Below, piece by piece: positions 7,804 through 16,794 of a stretch of 64,000 nucleotides of DNA. The number at the start of each line of letters is the position of its first letter. The first letter of the stretch is position 1. The notes below the pieces were generated by a model that was not told where the DNA came from, made no database searches, and saw only the letters and a program-made list of their open reading frames with translations. Source of the stretch: Bog-756 sp963839925 (GTDB lineage Bacteria > Actinomycetota > Acidimicrobiia > Acidimicrobiales > RAAP-2); assembly GCA_963839925.1 (NCBI GenBank), contig CAWIWV010000001.1, positions 1,550,001 through 1,614,000 of the forward strand. Direction: 5' to 3'. The position numbers and the translations under genes were made by a program.

Positions 7804-9010
7804 CGAGACCCTCGAGCAGATGACCCATGCGTTCCCGCTTGGTCCGCAGGTACTCGATGTTCTCCGGTGTGGGGGTCGACTGCAGGTTCACCCGCTCGAC
7901 AATATCGAGCCCGAACCCCTCGAGCCCGCCGTACTTGGTGGGGTTGTTGGTCATGAGGCGCATGGTGGTCACCCCGAGATCGACCAGGATCTGGGCCCCG
8001 ATCCCGTACTCCCGCGAGTCCGCCGGCAGCCCCATCTCGAGGTTGGCGTCCACCGTGTCGTACCCCTCCTCTTGGAGGTTGTAGGCGCGCAGCTTGTGCG
8101 CGAGGCCGATACCCCGACCTTCGTGGCCGCGCAGGTAGACGATGACCCCACTCCCGTTTTCGGCGACCGCTGCCATCGCAGCGTGCAGCTGGGGTCCACA
8201 GTCGCAGCGGCCCGATCCGAAGACGTCGCCGGTGAGGCACTCGCTGTGCACCCGGACCAGCGTGTTCTCGTGTCCGCTCACCTCGCCCTTGACCAGGGCG
8301 ACGTGCTGTTCGCCGTCGAGGACCGACTCGTAGGCGTAGACCTCGAACTCCCCGAAGTCGGTCGGGATGCGCGCGTGTTCGAGCCTTCGCACCAGCTTGT
8401 CCTTCTGCCGCCGGTAGCGGATGAGCTCGGCGATCGAGATGAGCGGGAGGTGGTGTTTCTTCGCGAACTCGGCCAATTCGGGGAGACGGGCCATGCCGGT
8501 CTTGTCCTCGCTCACCACTTCGCACAGCACGCCGGCCGGCGACATCCCGGCAGCACGGGCCAGGTCGACCGCCGCTTCGGTGTGCCCGGCGCGCTTGAGC
8601 ACCCCGCCCGGTCGGTAGCGCAGCGGGAAGATGTGGCCCGGCTTGTTGAAGTCGGATGCACGCACGTGGGGATCGGCGAGCGCCTTGATCGTGGCGGACC
8701 GGTCGGAGGCCGAGATGCCCGTCGTGGTGCCGTGGCGGTAGTCCACACTCACCGTGAACGCGGTGCGCTGCACCTCGGTGTTGGCCGTCACCATCAGCGG
8801 CAGGTCGAGGTGCTCGATCCTCTCGGGGGTCAGCGGGACGCAGATGAGCCCGGAGGTGTGGGCGAGGAAGAACGCGATCTTCTCCGGCGTGACCGCGTCG
8901 GCGGCCATGATCAGATCGCCTTCGTTCTCACGATCCTCGTCGTCGACGACGACGACGATCTCCCCACGACCTATCGCCGAAATCGCATCCTCGACCGATG
9001 AAAACGGCAT
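7790..9010 (-). CDS. ribBA: Bifunctional DHBP synthase / GTP cyclohydrolase II
   Basis: Two-domain riboflavin enzyme of 406 residues. The RibB half makes 3,4-dihydroxy-2-butanone 4-phosphate from ribulose 5-phosphate: VVVVDDEDRENEGDLIMAAD, YRHGTTTGISASDRS, DFNKPGHIFPLR and GHTEAAVDLARAAG. The RibA half opens GTP: VRVHSECLTGDVFGSGRCDC with zinc cysteines, YLRGHEGRGIGLAHKLRAY and LTNNPTKYGGLEGFGL-like sequence (here MTNNPTKYGG). The ATG at 9010 is preceded by GGGAGGCAGAGGG. The gene is 158 nt after ribD, so it could have its own promoter, but no FMN riboswitch could be recognised there. Confidence 0.96.
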   Translation of the reverse strand: MPFSSVEDAISAIGRGEIVVVVDDEDRENEGDLIMAADAVTPEKIAFFLAHTSGLICVPLTPERIEHLDLPLMVTANTEVQRTAFTVSVDYRHGTTTGISASDRSATIKALADPHVRASDFNKPGHIFPLRYRPGGVLKRAGHTEAAVDLARAAGMSPAGVLCEVVSEDKTGMARLPELAEFAKKHHLPLISIAELIRYRRQKDKLVRRLEHARIPTDFGEFEVYAYESVLDGEQHVALVKGEVSGHENTLVRVHSECLTGDVFGSGRCDCGPQLHAAMAAVAENGSGVIVYLRGHEGRGIGLAHKLRAYNLQEEGYDTVDANLEMGLPADSREYGIGAQILVDLGVTTMRLMTNNPTKYGGLEGFGLDIVERVNLQSTPTPENIEYLRTKRERMGHLLEGLDDVL

Positions 9011-9168
9011 CGACCCTCTGCCTCCCTTCTGTGCCAGATCGGGCCCTCGGCGGTACGTCGTTTCGGTGGCATCCCACCCGGCGCAGCGTCGTGCTCCTGC
9101 ATGGCTCTTCTCTATGTCGGCCCGCACGCCGTTTGCCTTAGGCGGTTTTCCGAATCAATCCAGTTCGC

Positions 9169-10200
9169 TCAGCCGTCCCGAGGGCACAGCTCCACTCTCA
9201 GATCACCCTCCAGGCTAGTCACCGAGCGGACCCGCCCCCTCCACGCGAGCTCCATGGTCGCGGCCCCCGGACCCGCGAACAGCGGCCGTCCATCGTCTCC
9301 CCCGAGCAGGGCGGGGGCCAGGTAGAGCACGTAGCGATCGACCAGACCGGCCTGATGGAAGGCGTGGGCCACGGTCGGCCCTCCCTCCACCAGCAGCTGG
9401 AGGACCCCGGCCTCCCCGAGCTCGTCGAGCACCGCTCCGAGGTCGCCGTCCATCTCGCGTGCGGGCAGTATCGCGGCCCCGAGCGGTGCCCGTCCGAGCA
9501 CCACCCGCAACGGCTGCTCCTCGGGTCCGCGGAACCACGGATCCCCGGGGGGCAGGCGCACGGTCAAGGATGGGTCGTCGACCCGGACGGTCCCCGCCCC
9601 GACCAGAATCGCGTCGGAACGCGCCCGCAGTCGGTGGACGTCCTCCACCGCGACCGGCCCGGTGATCCAGCGACTGGTCCCGTCCGGCGCGGCGGTTCGC
9701 CCGTCGAGGGTTGCGGCCAGTTTGAGGACGACCCATGGTCGGCCGGTTCGACGGTGCGTGAGGTAGCCGGCCAGTTGCTCGGTGGCCGCCTCCGCGCCGA
9801 CCCCGACCTCGACCTCGAGTCCGGCCGCCCGAAGCTGCGCGATCCCCCGTCCGGCTACCGACGTGTCGGGGTCCTCGATGGCGACCACCACCCGCCGGAT
9901 CCCCGCGGCGAGAATCGCATCGGTGCAGGGCGGGGTGCGACTGTGATGGGCGCACGGCTCCAGGGTGACGTAGAGGGTCCCCGACCGCGCGCGCATCCCC
10001 GCGTTTCGCAGGGCGGTCACTTCGGCGTGGGGCCCTCCAGGCGGAGCGGTGGCCCCGGAGAACCACTCGTCGGTTCCGGCCGGCACCACGACCGCCCCCA
10101 CCCAGGGGTTCGGTGCGGTCCGCCCCCTGACCTGTTCGGCAGCCTCCAACGCGCGGCCCATCCAGTCGGCATCGCTCCAGCCTCCGGGATGGGTCGGCAA
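9169..10200 (-). CDS. ribD: Riboflavin deaminase/reductase
   Basis: Bifunctional zinc deaminase and NADPH reductase acting on the pyrimidine ring early in riboflavin synthesis, 343 residues. Deaminase: NPWVGAVVV, the HAE zinc motif in PHAEVTALRNAG, and LEPCAHHSRTPPCTDAIL with both zinc cysteines. Reductase: RPWVVLKLAATLDGRTA, LRARSDAILVGAGTVRVDDP and LQLLVEGGPTVAHAFHQAGL. The TTG start at 10200 lies 2 nt after the rpe stop. An in-frame CTG two codons earlier overlaps that stop as CTGAGC, so the true start may be 10206. No riboflavin synthase alpha gene (ribE) is found in this cluster. Confidence 0.95.
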   Translation of the reverse strand: MPTHPGGWSDADWMGRALEAAEQVRGRTAPNPWVGAVVVPAGTDEWFSGATAPPGGPHAEVTALRNAGMRARSGTLYVTLEPCAHHSRTPPCTDAILAAGIRRVVVAIEDPDTSVAGRGIAQLRAAGLEVEVGVGAEAATEQLAGYLTHRRTGRPWVVLKLAATLDGRTAAPDGTSRWITGPVAVEDVHRLRARSDAILVGAGTVRVDDPSLTVRLPPGDPWFRGPEEQPLRVVLGRAPLGAAILPAREMDGDLGAVLDELGEAGVLQLLVEGGPTVAHAFHQAGLVDRYVLYLAPALLGGDDGRPLFAGPGAATMELAWRGRVRSVTSLEGDLRVELCPRDG

Positions 10201-10202
10201 GC

Positions 10203-10898
10203 TCAGGACCGCGCGCCTGCCACCGCGGACGTTGCGGCCTCGCGGATCTCAGCAACCGCGGCCAGTGGGTTCGGATGCCCGAATACCGCCGATCCGGCAA
10301 CGAAGACGTTGGCACCCGAGCGGGAGGCTTCGACCACGGTCCGGGGATCGATGCCCCCGTCCACCTCGACGTCGACGGACAGGCCCGCCGCGTCCACAGC
10401 CAGGCGCACCTGGCGCACCTTGGGCATGACCTCGGCGATGAAGGACTGCCCACCGAACCCCGGGAAGACGGTCATGCACAAGACCAGGTCGACCTGGTCG
10501 AGATAGGGCTCGATCGCCTCGAAGGGTGTGTCGGGATTGGCTGCAAGGCCGACTCGGAGCCCGAGATCGCGCATCTGGGCGACCAACGCCGCGGTCTGGC
10601 CCACCTCGACGTGCACCGTGCAGCCGTCGGCCCCCGCGTCGCGAAATGACTCCAGATAGCGTGCCGGCTCCTCGATCATCAGGTGGGTGTCGAAGAAGAG
10701 GTCGCTGTGCTTGCGGAGGGAGGCGACCACCGGCGGACCGATGGTCAGGTTGGGCACGAAATGCCCGTCCATCACGTCGAGATGCAGCCAGTCTGCACCC
10801 GGCTGGACCGCGTCGATCGCACCGGCCAGCTCACCGAAGTCGGCCGAGAGTATCGACGGTGCAACCATCGTCTGACGGTCGGCGATCGGCTTTCCCAC
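10203..10898 (-). CDS. rpe: Ribulose-phosphate 3-epimerase
   Basis: Interconverts ribulose 5-phosphate and xylulose 5-phosphate in the pentose phosphate pathway, a supply point for the ribBA substrate. TIM-barrel signature residues: VAPSILSADFGELAG, WLHLDVMDGHFVPNLTIGP, HLMIEEPARYLESF, CMTVFPGFGGQSFI and VEVDGGIDPRTV, covering the metal-binding His/Asp and phosphate loop. The GTG at 10898 is 8 nt after the hexamer TAGGCT, consistent with a leaderless start. ATG at 10868, ten codons later, is the alternative but has no clear ribosome site. The position before ribD agrees with metabolic linkage. Confidence 0.93.
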   Translation of the reverse strand: MGKPIADRQTMVAPSILSADFGELAGAIDAVQPGADWLHLDVMDGHFVPNLTIGPPVVASLRKHSDLFFDTHLMIEEPARYLESFRDAGADGCTVHVEVGQTAALVAQMRDLGLRVGLAANPDTPFEAIEPYLDQVDLVLCMTVFPGFGGQSFIAEVMPKVRQVRLAVDAAGLSVDVEVDGGIDPRTVVEASRSGANVFVAGSAVFGHPNPLAAVAEIREAATSAVAGARS

Positions 10899-10906
10899 GA
10901 CGATCG

Positions 10907-10912
10907 AGCCTA
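10907..10912 (-). promoter_or_regulatory. -10 hexamer TAGGCT before rpe
   Basis: TAGGCT on the minus strand in the 55-nt fmt-rpe gap, 8 nt before GTG 10898. It suggests an internal promoter that starts rpe and the riboflavin genes on a leaderless or nearly leaderless transcript. Confidence 0.55.
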
Positions 10913-10953
10913 CTGGTGGCACCGCGGCGCCCGTTGCCGGTCGCTCGTCGGCT

Positions 10954-11856
10954 TCACTCCCCCAATCGTTCGCCCGGTCGAGGCCGTACGCCTCGAAGCC
11001 ACGCCGCTGCCTCCATCGGCCGCTTGTCCGCGGGCTGGACCGTGAGCAGTCGGACCCGCTCCCCGTCGCCGGCGACCACGTCGACATCGTCCAACGTTCC
11101 CGGCGGGAGGTCGCTGCGGTCCCCGGGTCGAGCATCGCCGTCGAACGGTGTGCCGGTGGCACCGAGGACGTGCAGCCGCTTCCCACGAAACGTGGTCCAG
11201 GCCCGGCCGAGCCGGACGACCCTGCGAACCTGCACGCCCGGTTGCTCCCAGCGCAGCTCGAGCTCCGACGCATGGATCTTCTCCGCGTAGGAGGGCTCGC
11301 CCACCTGATCGTGGGGCACCGGCAGGCCCGCGACCCCCTGGGCGAGATGCTCGACCAGCAGTCGGCAGCCCAGCTCCACCAGTCGCGACCGGAGTTCGGC
11401 GGCGGTCACCTCGTCGTCGATGTCGGTCTCGGCTTGCGCGTAGATGCCACCGGTGTCGAGGCCCGCCTCGACCGCCATCAGGCACACCCCGGTCTCTCCG
11501 TCGCCTTCGAGAATGGCTCGCTCGACCGGGGCCGCACCCCGCCACCGCGGAAGCAGTGAGAAGTGCAGGTTGACCATCGGGAGCTGCTCCAGCATCGCCG
11601 CCGGGATGATCCGTCCGTAGGCGACCACCACCGCCAGTTCGGCCTCCACCTTCGAGACGTCCTCGAGCGCGTCGGTGACCGTCAATCCCAGATCGAGTGC
11701 GGCCTGCTTGACCGGACTCGGGTCGGATCCGCCTCGCCGCTGCCGCCGCCGATCCGGTCTGCTCACCACCAGTTCGATCTGGTGGCCCGCACCGACCAAC
11801 GTCTGGAGCGGGAGGACCGCCGCTTCGGGAGTGCCGAGGAAGACCAGCCGGGCCAT
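10954..11856 (-). CDS. fmt: Methionyl-tRNA formyltransferase
   Basis: Transfers a formyl group from 10-formyl-THF to the initiator Met-tRNA. 300 residues with the N-terminal transferase domain (RLVFLGTPEAAVLPLQTLV), the catalytic Asn/His region MVNLHFSLLPRWRGAAPVER, AYGRIIPAAML and GLDTGGIYAQAETDI, followed by the C-terminal tRNA-binding OB domain (RLGRAWTTFRGKRLHV). It lies 14 nt after def, the enzyme that later removes the formyl group, in the common def-fmt pair. Confidence 0.96.
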   Translation of the reverse strand: MARLVFLGTPEAAVLPLQTLVGAGHQIELVVSRPDRRRQRRGGSDPSPVKQAALDLGLTVTDALEDVSKVEAELAVVVAYGRIIPAAMLEQLPMVNLHFSLLPRWRGAAPVERAILEGDGETGVCLMAVEAGLDTGGIYAQAETDIDDEVTAAELRSRLVELGCRLLVEHLAQGVAGLPVPHDQVGEPSYAEKIHASELELRWEQPGVQVRRVVRLGRAWTTFRGKRLHVLGATGTPFDGDARPGDRSDLPPGTLDDVDVVAGDGERVRLLTVQPADKRPMEAAAWLRGVRPRPGERLGE

Positions 11857-11870
11857 TGCAGGTGCGGCGG

Positions 11871-12416
11871 TCAGACCTCGCGCTCGCTGCCGGCGGACAC
11901 CAACTTGGCCTCGAGTGCGGCGGTGTCCAGGCCGAGCGAGCGATCGCGCAGCACCCGCAAGGCGATCTTGCGATCGTCGTCGTCGAGGCGCTCGACCATC
12001 AGCACCCCGTCGAGATGGTCAACCTCGTGCTGGAACACCCGTCCCAAGAACTCGTCCGCTTCGATCGAGACTTCTTCCCCGTCGAGCCCGTAGCCACGGA
12101 CGTGCACCTTGTTCGGCCGCACGATGCCGAGGCGCAGCCCGGGGATCGAAAGACACCCTTCGTCGTGGTACCACTCGCCTTCGCCTTCGACGATGACCGG
12201 ATTGATCAAGGCCTGGGGCCCCTCCCCCACGTCGTAGACGAAGAGCCTCTTCTGGACCCCGACCTGGGTGGCGGCCAGCCCTGCGCCCTCCGACTCGTAC
12301 ATCGTGTCGACCATGTCGTCCGCCAGGCGGACCAGAGATCCGTCGACTTCTTCGACCTCGCGGGCCACCTGCTTCAGGACCGGGTCGCCGAAGACGCGAA
12401 CGGTGTACGCGGACAT
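11871..12416 (-). CDS. def: Peptide deformylase
   Basis: Metalloprotease (usually Fe2+) that removes the N-formyl group from new proteins. All three PDF motifs are present: GAGLAATQVG, the metal Cys in EGCLSIPGLRLG, and QHEVDHLDG with the HExxH-type metal His and catalytic Glu. 181 residues with a charged C-terminal extension after the last motif. Paired with fmt. The ATG at 12416 lies 6 nt after TACAAT and has no ribosome site, so this gene probably begins a leaderless transcript within the operon. Confidence 0.97.
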   Translation of the reverse strand: MSAYTVRVFGDPVLKQVAREVEEVDGSLVRLADDMVDTMYESEGAGLAATQVGVQKRLFVYDVGEGPQALINPVIVEGEGEWYHDEGCLSIPGLRLGIVRPNKVHVRGYGLDGEEVSIEADEFLGRVFQHEVDHLDGVLMVERLDDDDRKIALRVLRDRSLGLDTAALEAKLVSAGSEREV

Positions 12417-12422
12417 GCGCCC

Positions 12423-12428
12423 ATTGTA
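12423..12428 (-). promoter_or_regulatory. -10 hexamer TACAAT before def (leaderless)
   Basis: TACAAT on the minus strand ends 6 nt before the def ATG. A near-consensus -10 placed so that transcription would begin at or next to the start codon; no Shine-Dalgarno sequence is present. Confidence 0.65.
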
Positions 12429-12450
12429 CGGGCTCCACCTGCTGTGATCG

Positions 12451-14226
12451 TCAGATGTCCACCGGATCGACCTCGACCCGCAATCGCTCGTGTGGTCGGG
12501 GCACCGAGGCCAGCGCGTCGCACAGGGCCGGGTGGTCGGGAGCCCTCACCAACCAGCGATCGTCACCGACCGAGGAGACCGTCAGCCCCGACGAGCCGGC
12601 GCCCGCCGACAGGCCGTCCGCGTAGTGCGGTGCCCCCGGACCTCGGAGCAGAGCCAGCGCGCCGAAGGGCGGGAGACCGAGTGTGGACCTGAGCTCCCGC
12701 TCGGGTCCGGACAGCAGTACAGGATCGGCACGGCTGGCAGCGAGGAGCGCGTCGTGCTCCGGCACTCTGGTCTGGACCAGCACCCGTCCCCCTGAACCGT
12801 GGGTGCCCACCAGCCGGGCCGCGCGTGCCAGAAGGGTGAGCGTCTGCTCGGCGGCTGCGAACCGCGGCGCCATCAGGTGTTGGTCGATGTCGAGGAAGGC
12901 CACCGCTGCGGCTCTGCTGATCCGGTGGAGGGCGGCCTCGGTTCCCACCACCAGCCGTGGTCCCTCGATCGTCTCGGGCTCCGACGACTCGGTCCGACCG
13001 GTGATCTCGACCGCCTCGACGCCGGCCAGCGCCGAGAGCTCTTCGGCTGCCCTGCCCACCCCCATCCGAACCGATTTGAGACGGCTCGAATCGCAGACCG
13101 AGCAGAGCTTGGGACGGGTCTCCGCGCACCGGGCGCATTCGAGGACGCCTTCGGTCCCCATCTGGATCAGGGCGCCGCCGCAGCGGGTGCACGTCGCCAG
13201 GGTGCCGCACTGGGAGCACGCCAACAGGCGGATCCGGCCGGTGCGGTTGAGGATGCACACCACCGGGTCGCCCGGACGCCCGAGCTCCGAACGAACCAGC
13301 TGGACCAGGCGTTCGGAGAACAGCCCGGTACGCGGATCGTCCGCCCGACGGTCGACCACCTCCACGGTCGGCCATCCTCTCCGTTCGAGCTCCCGGGTCG
13401 TCACGACCAGCCGCCGTCCCTCGATCATGTCGACCGGAGGGCACGGGGTCACCAGCAGTGCCGGGGCCTCGTCCCGCCGGGCCCGCTCCACGACGACGTC
13501 GACGGCCGACCAGGTCGGCGATCGTTCCTCCCGGTAGGCCTCGTCCTGGGCGTCGAGGACCACCACCGCGGCCAACTTGCCCATCGGGGCCCAGGCCGCG
13601 GCCCGTGTGCCGACCACCACACCCGTGCCCGCGTGTGCCTTCTCCCAACCGTCGGGCAGGAGCGCTGTGTCGAGACCCGCATCCTGGAGTCGTGACGCCA
13701 CCTGCTGTGCGCGCCCCCGCGACGGCACGAGCACCAAAACGCCTTCGGATCCGATCCGGTGGAGGAGCTCGAGCACCACCAGCACCCCGTCGAGGGCCGG
13801 TGCCAACCGGACCACCGAGGTGACCGGGCCACCCTGGAGCGCCTCTTCCAGCAAGAGGACCGAGCCGCCACCCGGCGACGGAGGGAACCCGGCCCGGCCG
13901 GACAGCGCGCCTCGGCGGGCTCGCACCGCTCGCTTGGGCGATCCGGTTCCGAGAAACGAGGACATCGGGCCCGCCCACCGCCACGCTGCCCACTCGGCGA
14001 GCGATACGACCGTCGGAGGTGGACCCAGCCCGCTGGTCGCGGCGATGGGTTTGGCCATCACCCCGGGGGTGGGACCCACGTCGTCCTCGACCACCCACCC
14101 GCCCACCCGTCGGCCGTGCAGGTCGATCCGGACCCGGCTCCCGACCGCCACGTCGGCAGCCATCGAGGGCGGAACCGAATAGTCGAAGCGCCGGTGGATC
14201 GCCGGCACGTCGGGGACCACACGCAC
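12451..14226 (-). CDS. priA: PriA-like primosomal protein N', ATPase motifs lost
   Basis: Homologue of the replication-restart helicase PriA, 591 residues. The N-terminal DNA-binding domain reads VPAIHRRFDYSVP and GSRVRIDLHGRRVGGWVV. The zinc-binding cysteines are intact (CSQCGTLATCTRCGG, CARCAETRPKLCSVCDSS). The Walker A position reads PALDGVLVVLELLHRIG with no GxGKT, and the DEEH box is VVLDAQDEAY, so ATP hydrolysis is unlikely. Actinobacterial PriA proteins are known to be degenerate here, and a structural role in primosome loading is the usual suggestion. GTG at 14226 is the assigned start. An in-frame CTG at 14268 overlapping the metK stop (CTGAGC) would add 14 residues. Confidence 0.88.
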   Translation of the reverse strand: MRVVPDVPAIHRRFDYSVPPSMAADVAVGSRVRIDLHGRRVGGWVVEDDVGPTPGVMAKPIAATSGLGPPPTVVSLAEWAAWRWAGPMSSFLGTGSPKRAVRARRGALSGRAGFPPSPGGGSVLLLEEALQGGPVTSVVRLAPALDGVLVVLELLHRIGSEGVLVLVPSRGRAQQVASRLQDAGLDTALLPDGWEKAHAGTGVVVGTRAAAWAPMGKLAAVVVLDAQDEAYREERSPTWSAVDVVVERARRDEAPALLVTPCPPVDMIEGRRLVVTTRELERRGWPTVEVVDRRADDPRTGLFSERLVQLVRSELGRPGDPVVCILNRTGRIRLLACSQCGTLATCTRCGGALIQMGTEGVLECARCAETRPKLCSVCDSSRLKSVRMGVGRAAEELSALAGVEAVEITGRTESSEPETIEGPRLVVGTEAALHRISRAAAVAFLDIDQHLMAPRFAAAEQTLTLLARAARLVGTHGSGGRVLVQTRVPEHDALLAASRADPVLLSGPERELRSTLGLPPFGALALLRGPGAPHYADGLSAGAGSSGLTVSSVGDDRWLVRAPDHPALCDALASVPRPHERLRVEVDPVDI

Positions 14227-14264
14227 GATCCGCCCATCGGGCGGGACCGAGCCGGAATCGGTGC

Positions 14265-15473
14265 TCAGAGGCCGAGTGCCTGCTTCACGTCGTCCGCCTT
14301 GGAGGTGTCCTCCCAGGTGAACTCCTTGTCAGCGCGGCCGAAGTGACCGTAGGCGGCGGTCTTGCGGTAGATCGGCCGCTTGAGCGCCAGATCCCGCACG
14401 ATCGCCGCAGGTCGCAGGTCGAAGACCTCGTCGACCGCGCCTTGGATCCGATCCGGGTCGACCCGCTCGGTGCCGAAGCACTCGACGAGCACCGAGACCG
14501 GCCGCGCCACACCGATCGCGTAGGCGACCTGGACCTCGCACCGGGTCGCGGCTCCTGCAGCCACCAGGTTCTTCGCGACCCACCGCGCCGCGTAGGCAGC
14601 CGAGCGGTCGACCTTGGAGGGATCCTTCCCCGAGAAGGCGCCGCCCCCGTGCCTGGCCATGCCGCCGTAGGTGTCGACGATGATCTTCCGTCCGGTCAGC
14701 CCGGTGTCGGCGTGCGGTCCGCCCAGCTCGAACACCCCGGTCGGGTTGGCCAACACGCGCAGCTTGCTCGTGTCGAGCTCCGGCGGGAGCAGCGGATTGA
14801 TCACGTGCTCGCGGAGATCGGGGAGCAGCAGCGTCTCGAGATCGACGCCGGGGTCGTGCTGGGTCGAGATGAGCACCGTCTCGAGGGCCACCGGTCGGCC
14901 GTCTTCGTAGGTGACACTCACCTGGGTCTTGCCGTCGGGACGCAGGTACGGCAGCACCCCGACCCGCCGGACCTGGGCGAGGCGCTGCGCCAGCCGGTGG
15001 GCCAACCAGATCGGAAGCGGCATCAGGTCGGGCGTCTCGTCGCAGGCGTAGCCGAACATCATCCCCTGGTCGCCGGCACCCTGGGCGTTGAGCTGGTCCT
15101 CACCGCCGGTTCCGGCACGGACCTCGAAGGCTTTGTCCACACCCTGGCCGATGTTCGGAGACTGCTCGTCGAGGGACACGATGACCCCACAGGTCCGCCC
15201 GTCGATCCCGTAGGCGTCGTCGTCGTAGCCGATCTCGAGCACGGTCTTGCGGACCAGCTTCGGGATGTCGACGTAGGTGGACGTCGTGACCTCGCCGGCC
15301 ACCAGCACCAGCCCGGTGGTCAGGAGGGTCTCGCAGGCAACCCGGCTCTCGGGATCGTCGGTCAGCAGTGCGTCGAGCACTGCATCGGAGATCTGGTCGG
15401 CCATCTTGTCGGGATGGCCTTCGGTCACCGACTCCGACGTGAAGGTGTATCGGGTTGTCACGAGTGATTCCAT
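14265..15473 (-). CDS. metK: S-adenosylmethionine synthetase
   Basis: Makes S-adenosylmethionine from ATP and methionine. 402 residues with the start MESLVTTRYTFTSESVTEGH. Signature elements: HPDKMADQISDAVLDALL, the hexapeptide loop GAGDQGMMFGYACDETP, the P-loop-like GGGAFSGKDPSKVDRSAAY, and the GRADKEFTWEDTSKADDVKQ end. The ATG at 15473 lies inside the end of coaBC (16-nt overlap), indicating coupled translation. Confidence 0.97.
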   Translation of the reverse strand: MESLVTTRYTFTSESVTEGHPDKMADQISDAVLDALLTDDPESRVACETLLTTGLVLVAGEVTTSTYVDIPKLVRKTVLEIGYDDDAYGIDGRTCGVIVSLDEQSPNIGQGVDKAFEVRAGTGGEDQLNAQGAGDQGMMFGYACDETPDLMPLPIWLAHRLAQRLAQVRRVGVLPYLRPDGKTQVSVTYEDGRPVALETVLISTQHDPGVDLETLLLPDLREHVINPLLPPELDTSKLRVLANPTGVFELGGPHADTGLTGRKIIVDTYGGMARHGGGAFSGKDPSKVDRSAAYAARWVAKNLVAAGAATRCEVQVAYAIGVARPVSVLVECFGTERVDPDRIQGAVDEVFDLRPAAIVRDLALKRPIYRKTAAYGHFGRADKEFTWEDTSKADDVKQALGL

Positions 15474-16750
15474 TCTGATCGAGGGCGCGGCTCTGATCGG
15501 GCGTCCAACAGGACGCACACCCTATCCAAGATGCTGTCGGCGACAGCGGCCTTGCTACGCAGCGAGACGACATCGCCACGACCGTCCGGCCCGAAGATGG
15601 TCACTTCGTTGGTGTCGTGGTCGAAGCCGACCCCGGCCGCCGAGACGTCGTTCGCGACCATCAGGTCGACGCCCTTTTCGACCAGCTTGGTCAACGCACG
15701 TTGGGAGACCTCACCGGTTTCAGCCGCGAATCCGACCAGCACCTGGCCTTCCCTCCTGCGCGCACCGAGCGCGGTCAGGATGTCTGCGGTCGGCTCGAGC
15801 ACGAGCTCGGGCAGACCGTCGGCCTTGTGCATCTTGGAGTCGCTCGGTGCCTTCGGTCGGAAATCGGCGACGGCAGCCGCCATGATCACCACGTCGGCGG
15901 ACGCCGCGTGCCCGAGCATCGCCGATTCCATCTCGGCTGCGGTCTCCACCCGCTCGACGACGACGCCCGGCGCGACCGGTAGTCCCACCGTCGTAACCAA
16001 CACCACCTCTGCTCCTCGCGCCCGAGCGGCATCGGCGAGCGCGTGACCCTGCTTGCCCGAGGATCGATTGGTGATGAACCGCACCGGATCGATGGGTTCA
16101 CGGGTGCCACCCGCGGACACCACCACCTTCGATCCGCTCAGGTCGCCACCAGTGCGCCGGCCGAGCACCTCGAGCACGGTGTCCACGATGTCGACCGGTT
16201 CGGCCAGTCGACCGATCCCGTGGTCCCTCCCCGCCAGGTGTCCCTTGCCCGGGGGTACCACGGTCACCCCACGCGCCCGCAGCGTGTCCAGATTCGCTTG
16301 CACCGCGGGGTGCTCCCACATCTCGGTGTGCATCGCCGGGCAGACCACCACCGGCGCCGCCGTCGCGAGCAGCGTCGTGGTCAGAAGGTCGTCCGCCAGA
16401 CCGCCCGCGTATCGGGCAAGCAGGTCGGCGGTCGCCGGCGCGACCACGATCACGTCCGCCCGTTGACCGAGCCGGGTGTGCGGGATGGGCGAGTCCTCGT
16501 CCCACAGGCTCACCTGCGCCGGCTCCGATCCGAGGGCGTCGAACGTCACCTTGCCGACGAATCGGGTGGCACGCTCGGTGAGCACCGGCGCCACGTGGGC
16601 ACCGGCCTCGACCAGCCGTCGACAGACCTCGACCGCTTTGTAGGCCGCAATGCCCGCCGACACGCCGAGCACCACGAACGGCCCGGCGACGTCGTCCACT
16701 CCGATGTCATCCGGAGGCGTCACGCCCGTCCTCACGCTCGGTGCATCCAC
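15458..16750 (-). CDS. coaBC: Bifunctional phosphopantothenoylcysteine decarboxylase/synthetase
   Basis: Two consecutive steps of coenzyme A synthesis. The CoaC half (residues 25-200) is an FMN decarboxylase: GVSAGIAAYKAVEVCRRLVE, PHTRLGQRADVIVVAPATA, LLATAAPVVVCPAMHTEMWE and GHLAGRDHGIGRL. The CoaB half (210-420) is the CTP-dependent ligase: VVSAGGTREPIDPVRFITNR, SSGKQGHALADAARARGAE, MAAAVADFRPKAPSDSKMHK and DLMVANDVSAAGVGFDHDTN. The GTG start at 16750 is the furthest upstream in the frame, and GTG codons slightly downstream are possible. It lies between rpoZ and metK, the usual order in actinobacteria. Confidence 0.94.
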   Translation of the reverse strand: MDAPSVRTGVTPPDDIGVDDVAGPFVVLGVSAGIAAYKAVEVCRRLVEAGAHVAPVLTERATRFVGKVTFDALGSEPAQVSLWDEDSPIPHTRLGQRADVIVVAPATADLLARYAGGLADDLLTTTLLATAAPVVVCPAMHTEMWEHPAVQANLDTLRARGVTVVPPGKGHLAGRDHGIGRLAEPVDIVDTVLEVLGRRTGGDLSGSKVVVSAGGTREPIDPVRFITNRSSGKQGHALADAARARGAEVVLVTTVGLPVAPGVVVERVETAAEMESAMLGHAASADVVIMAAAVADFRPKAPSDSKMHKADGLPELVLEPTADILTALGARRREGQVLVGFAAETGEVSQRALTKLVEKGVDLMVANDVSAAGVGFDHDTNEVTIFGPDGRGDVVSLRSKAAVADSILDRVCVLLDARSEPRPRSEWNHS

Positions 16751-16794
16751 GCCTGTGCGGCAACCTTCGCCCCTCGCCCGGCCGCCCGACCGGT

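Noticed and set aside
9011..9168. Possible FMN riboswitch before ribBA
   Set aside because: Only fragments resembling the aptamer (for example GATCTGG) were found; the conserved core segments are not present in order.
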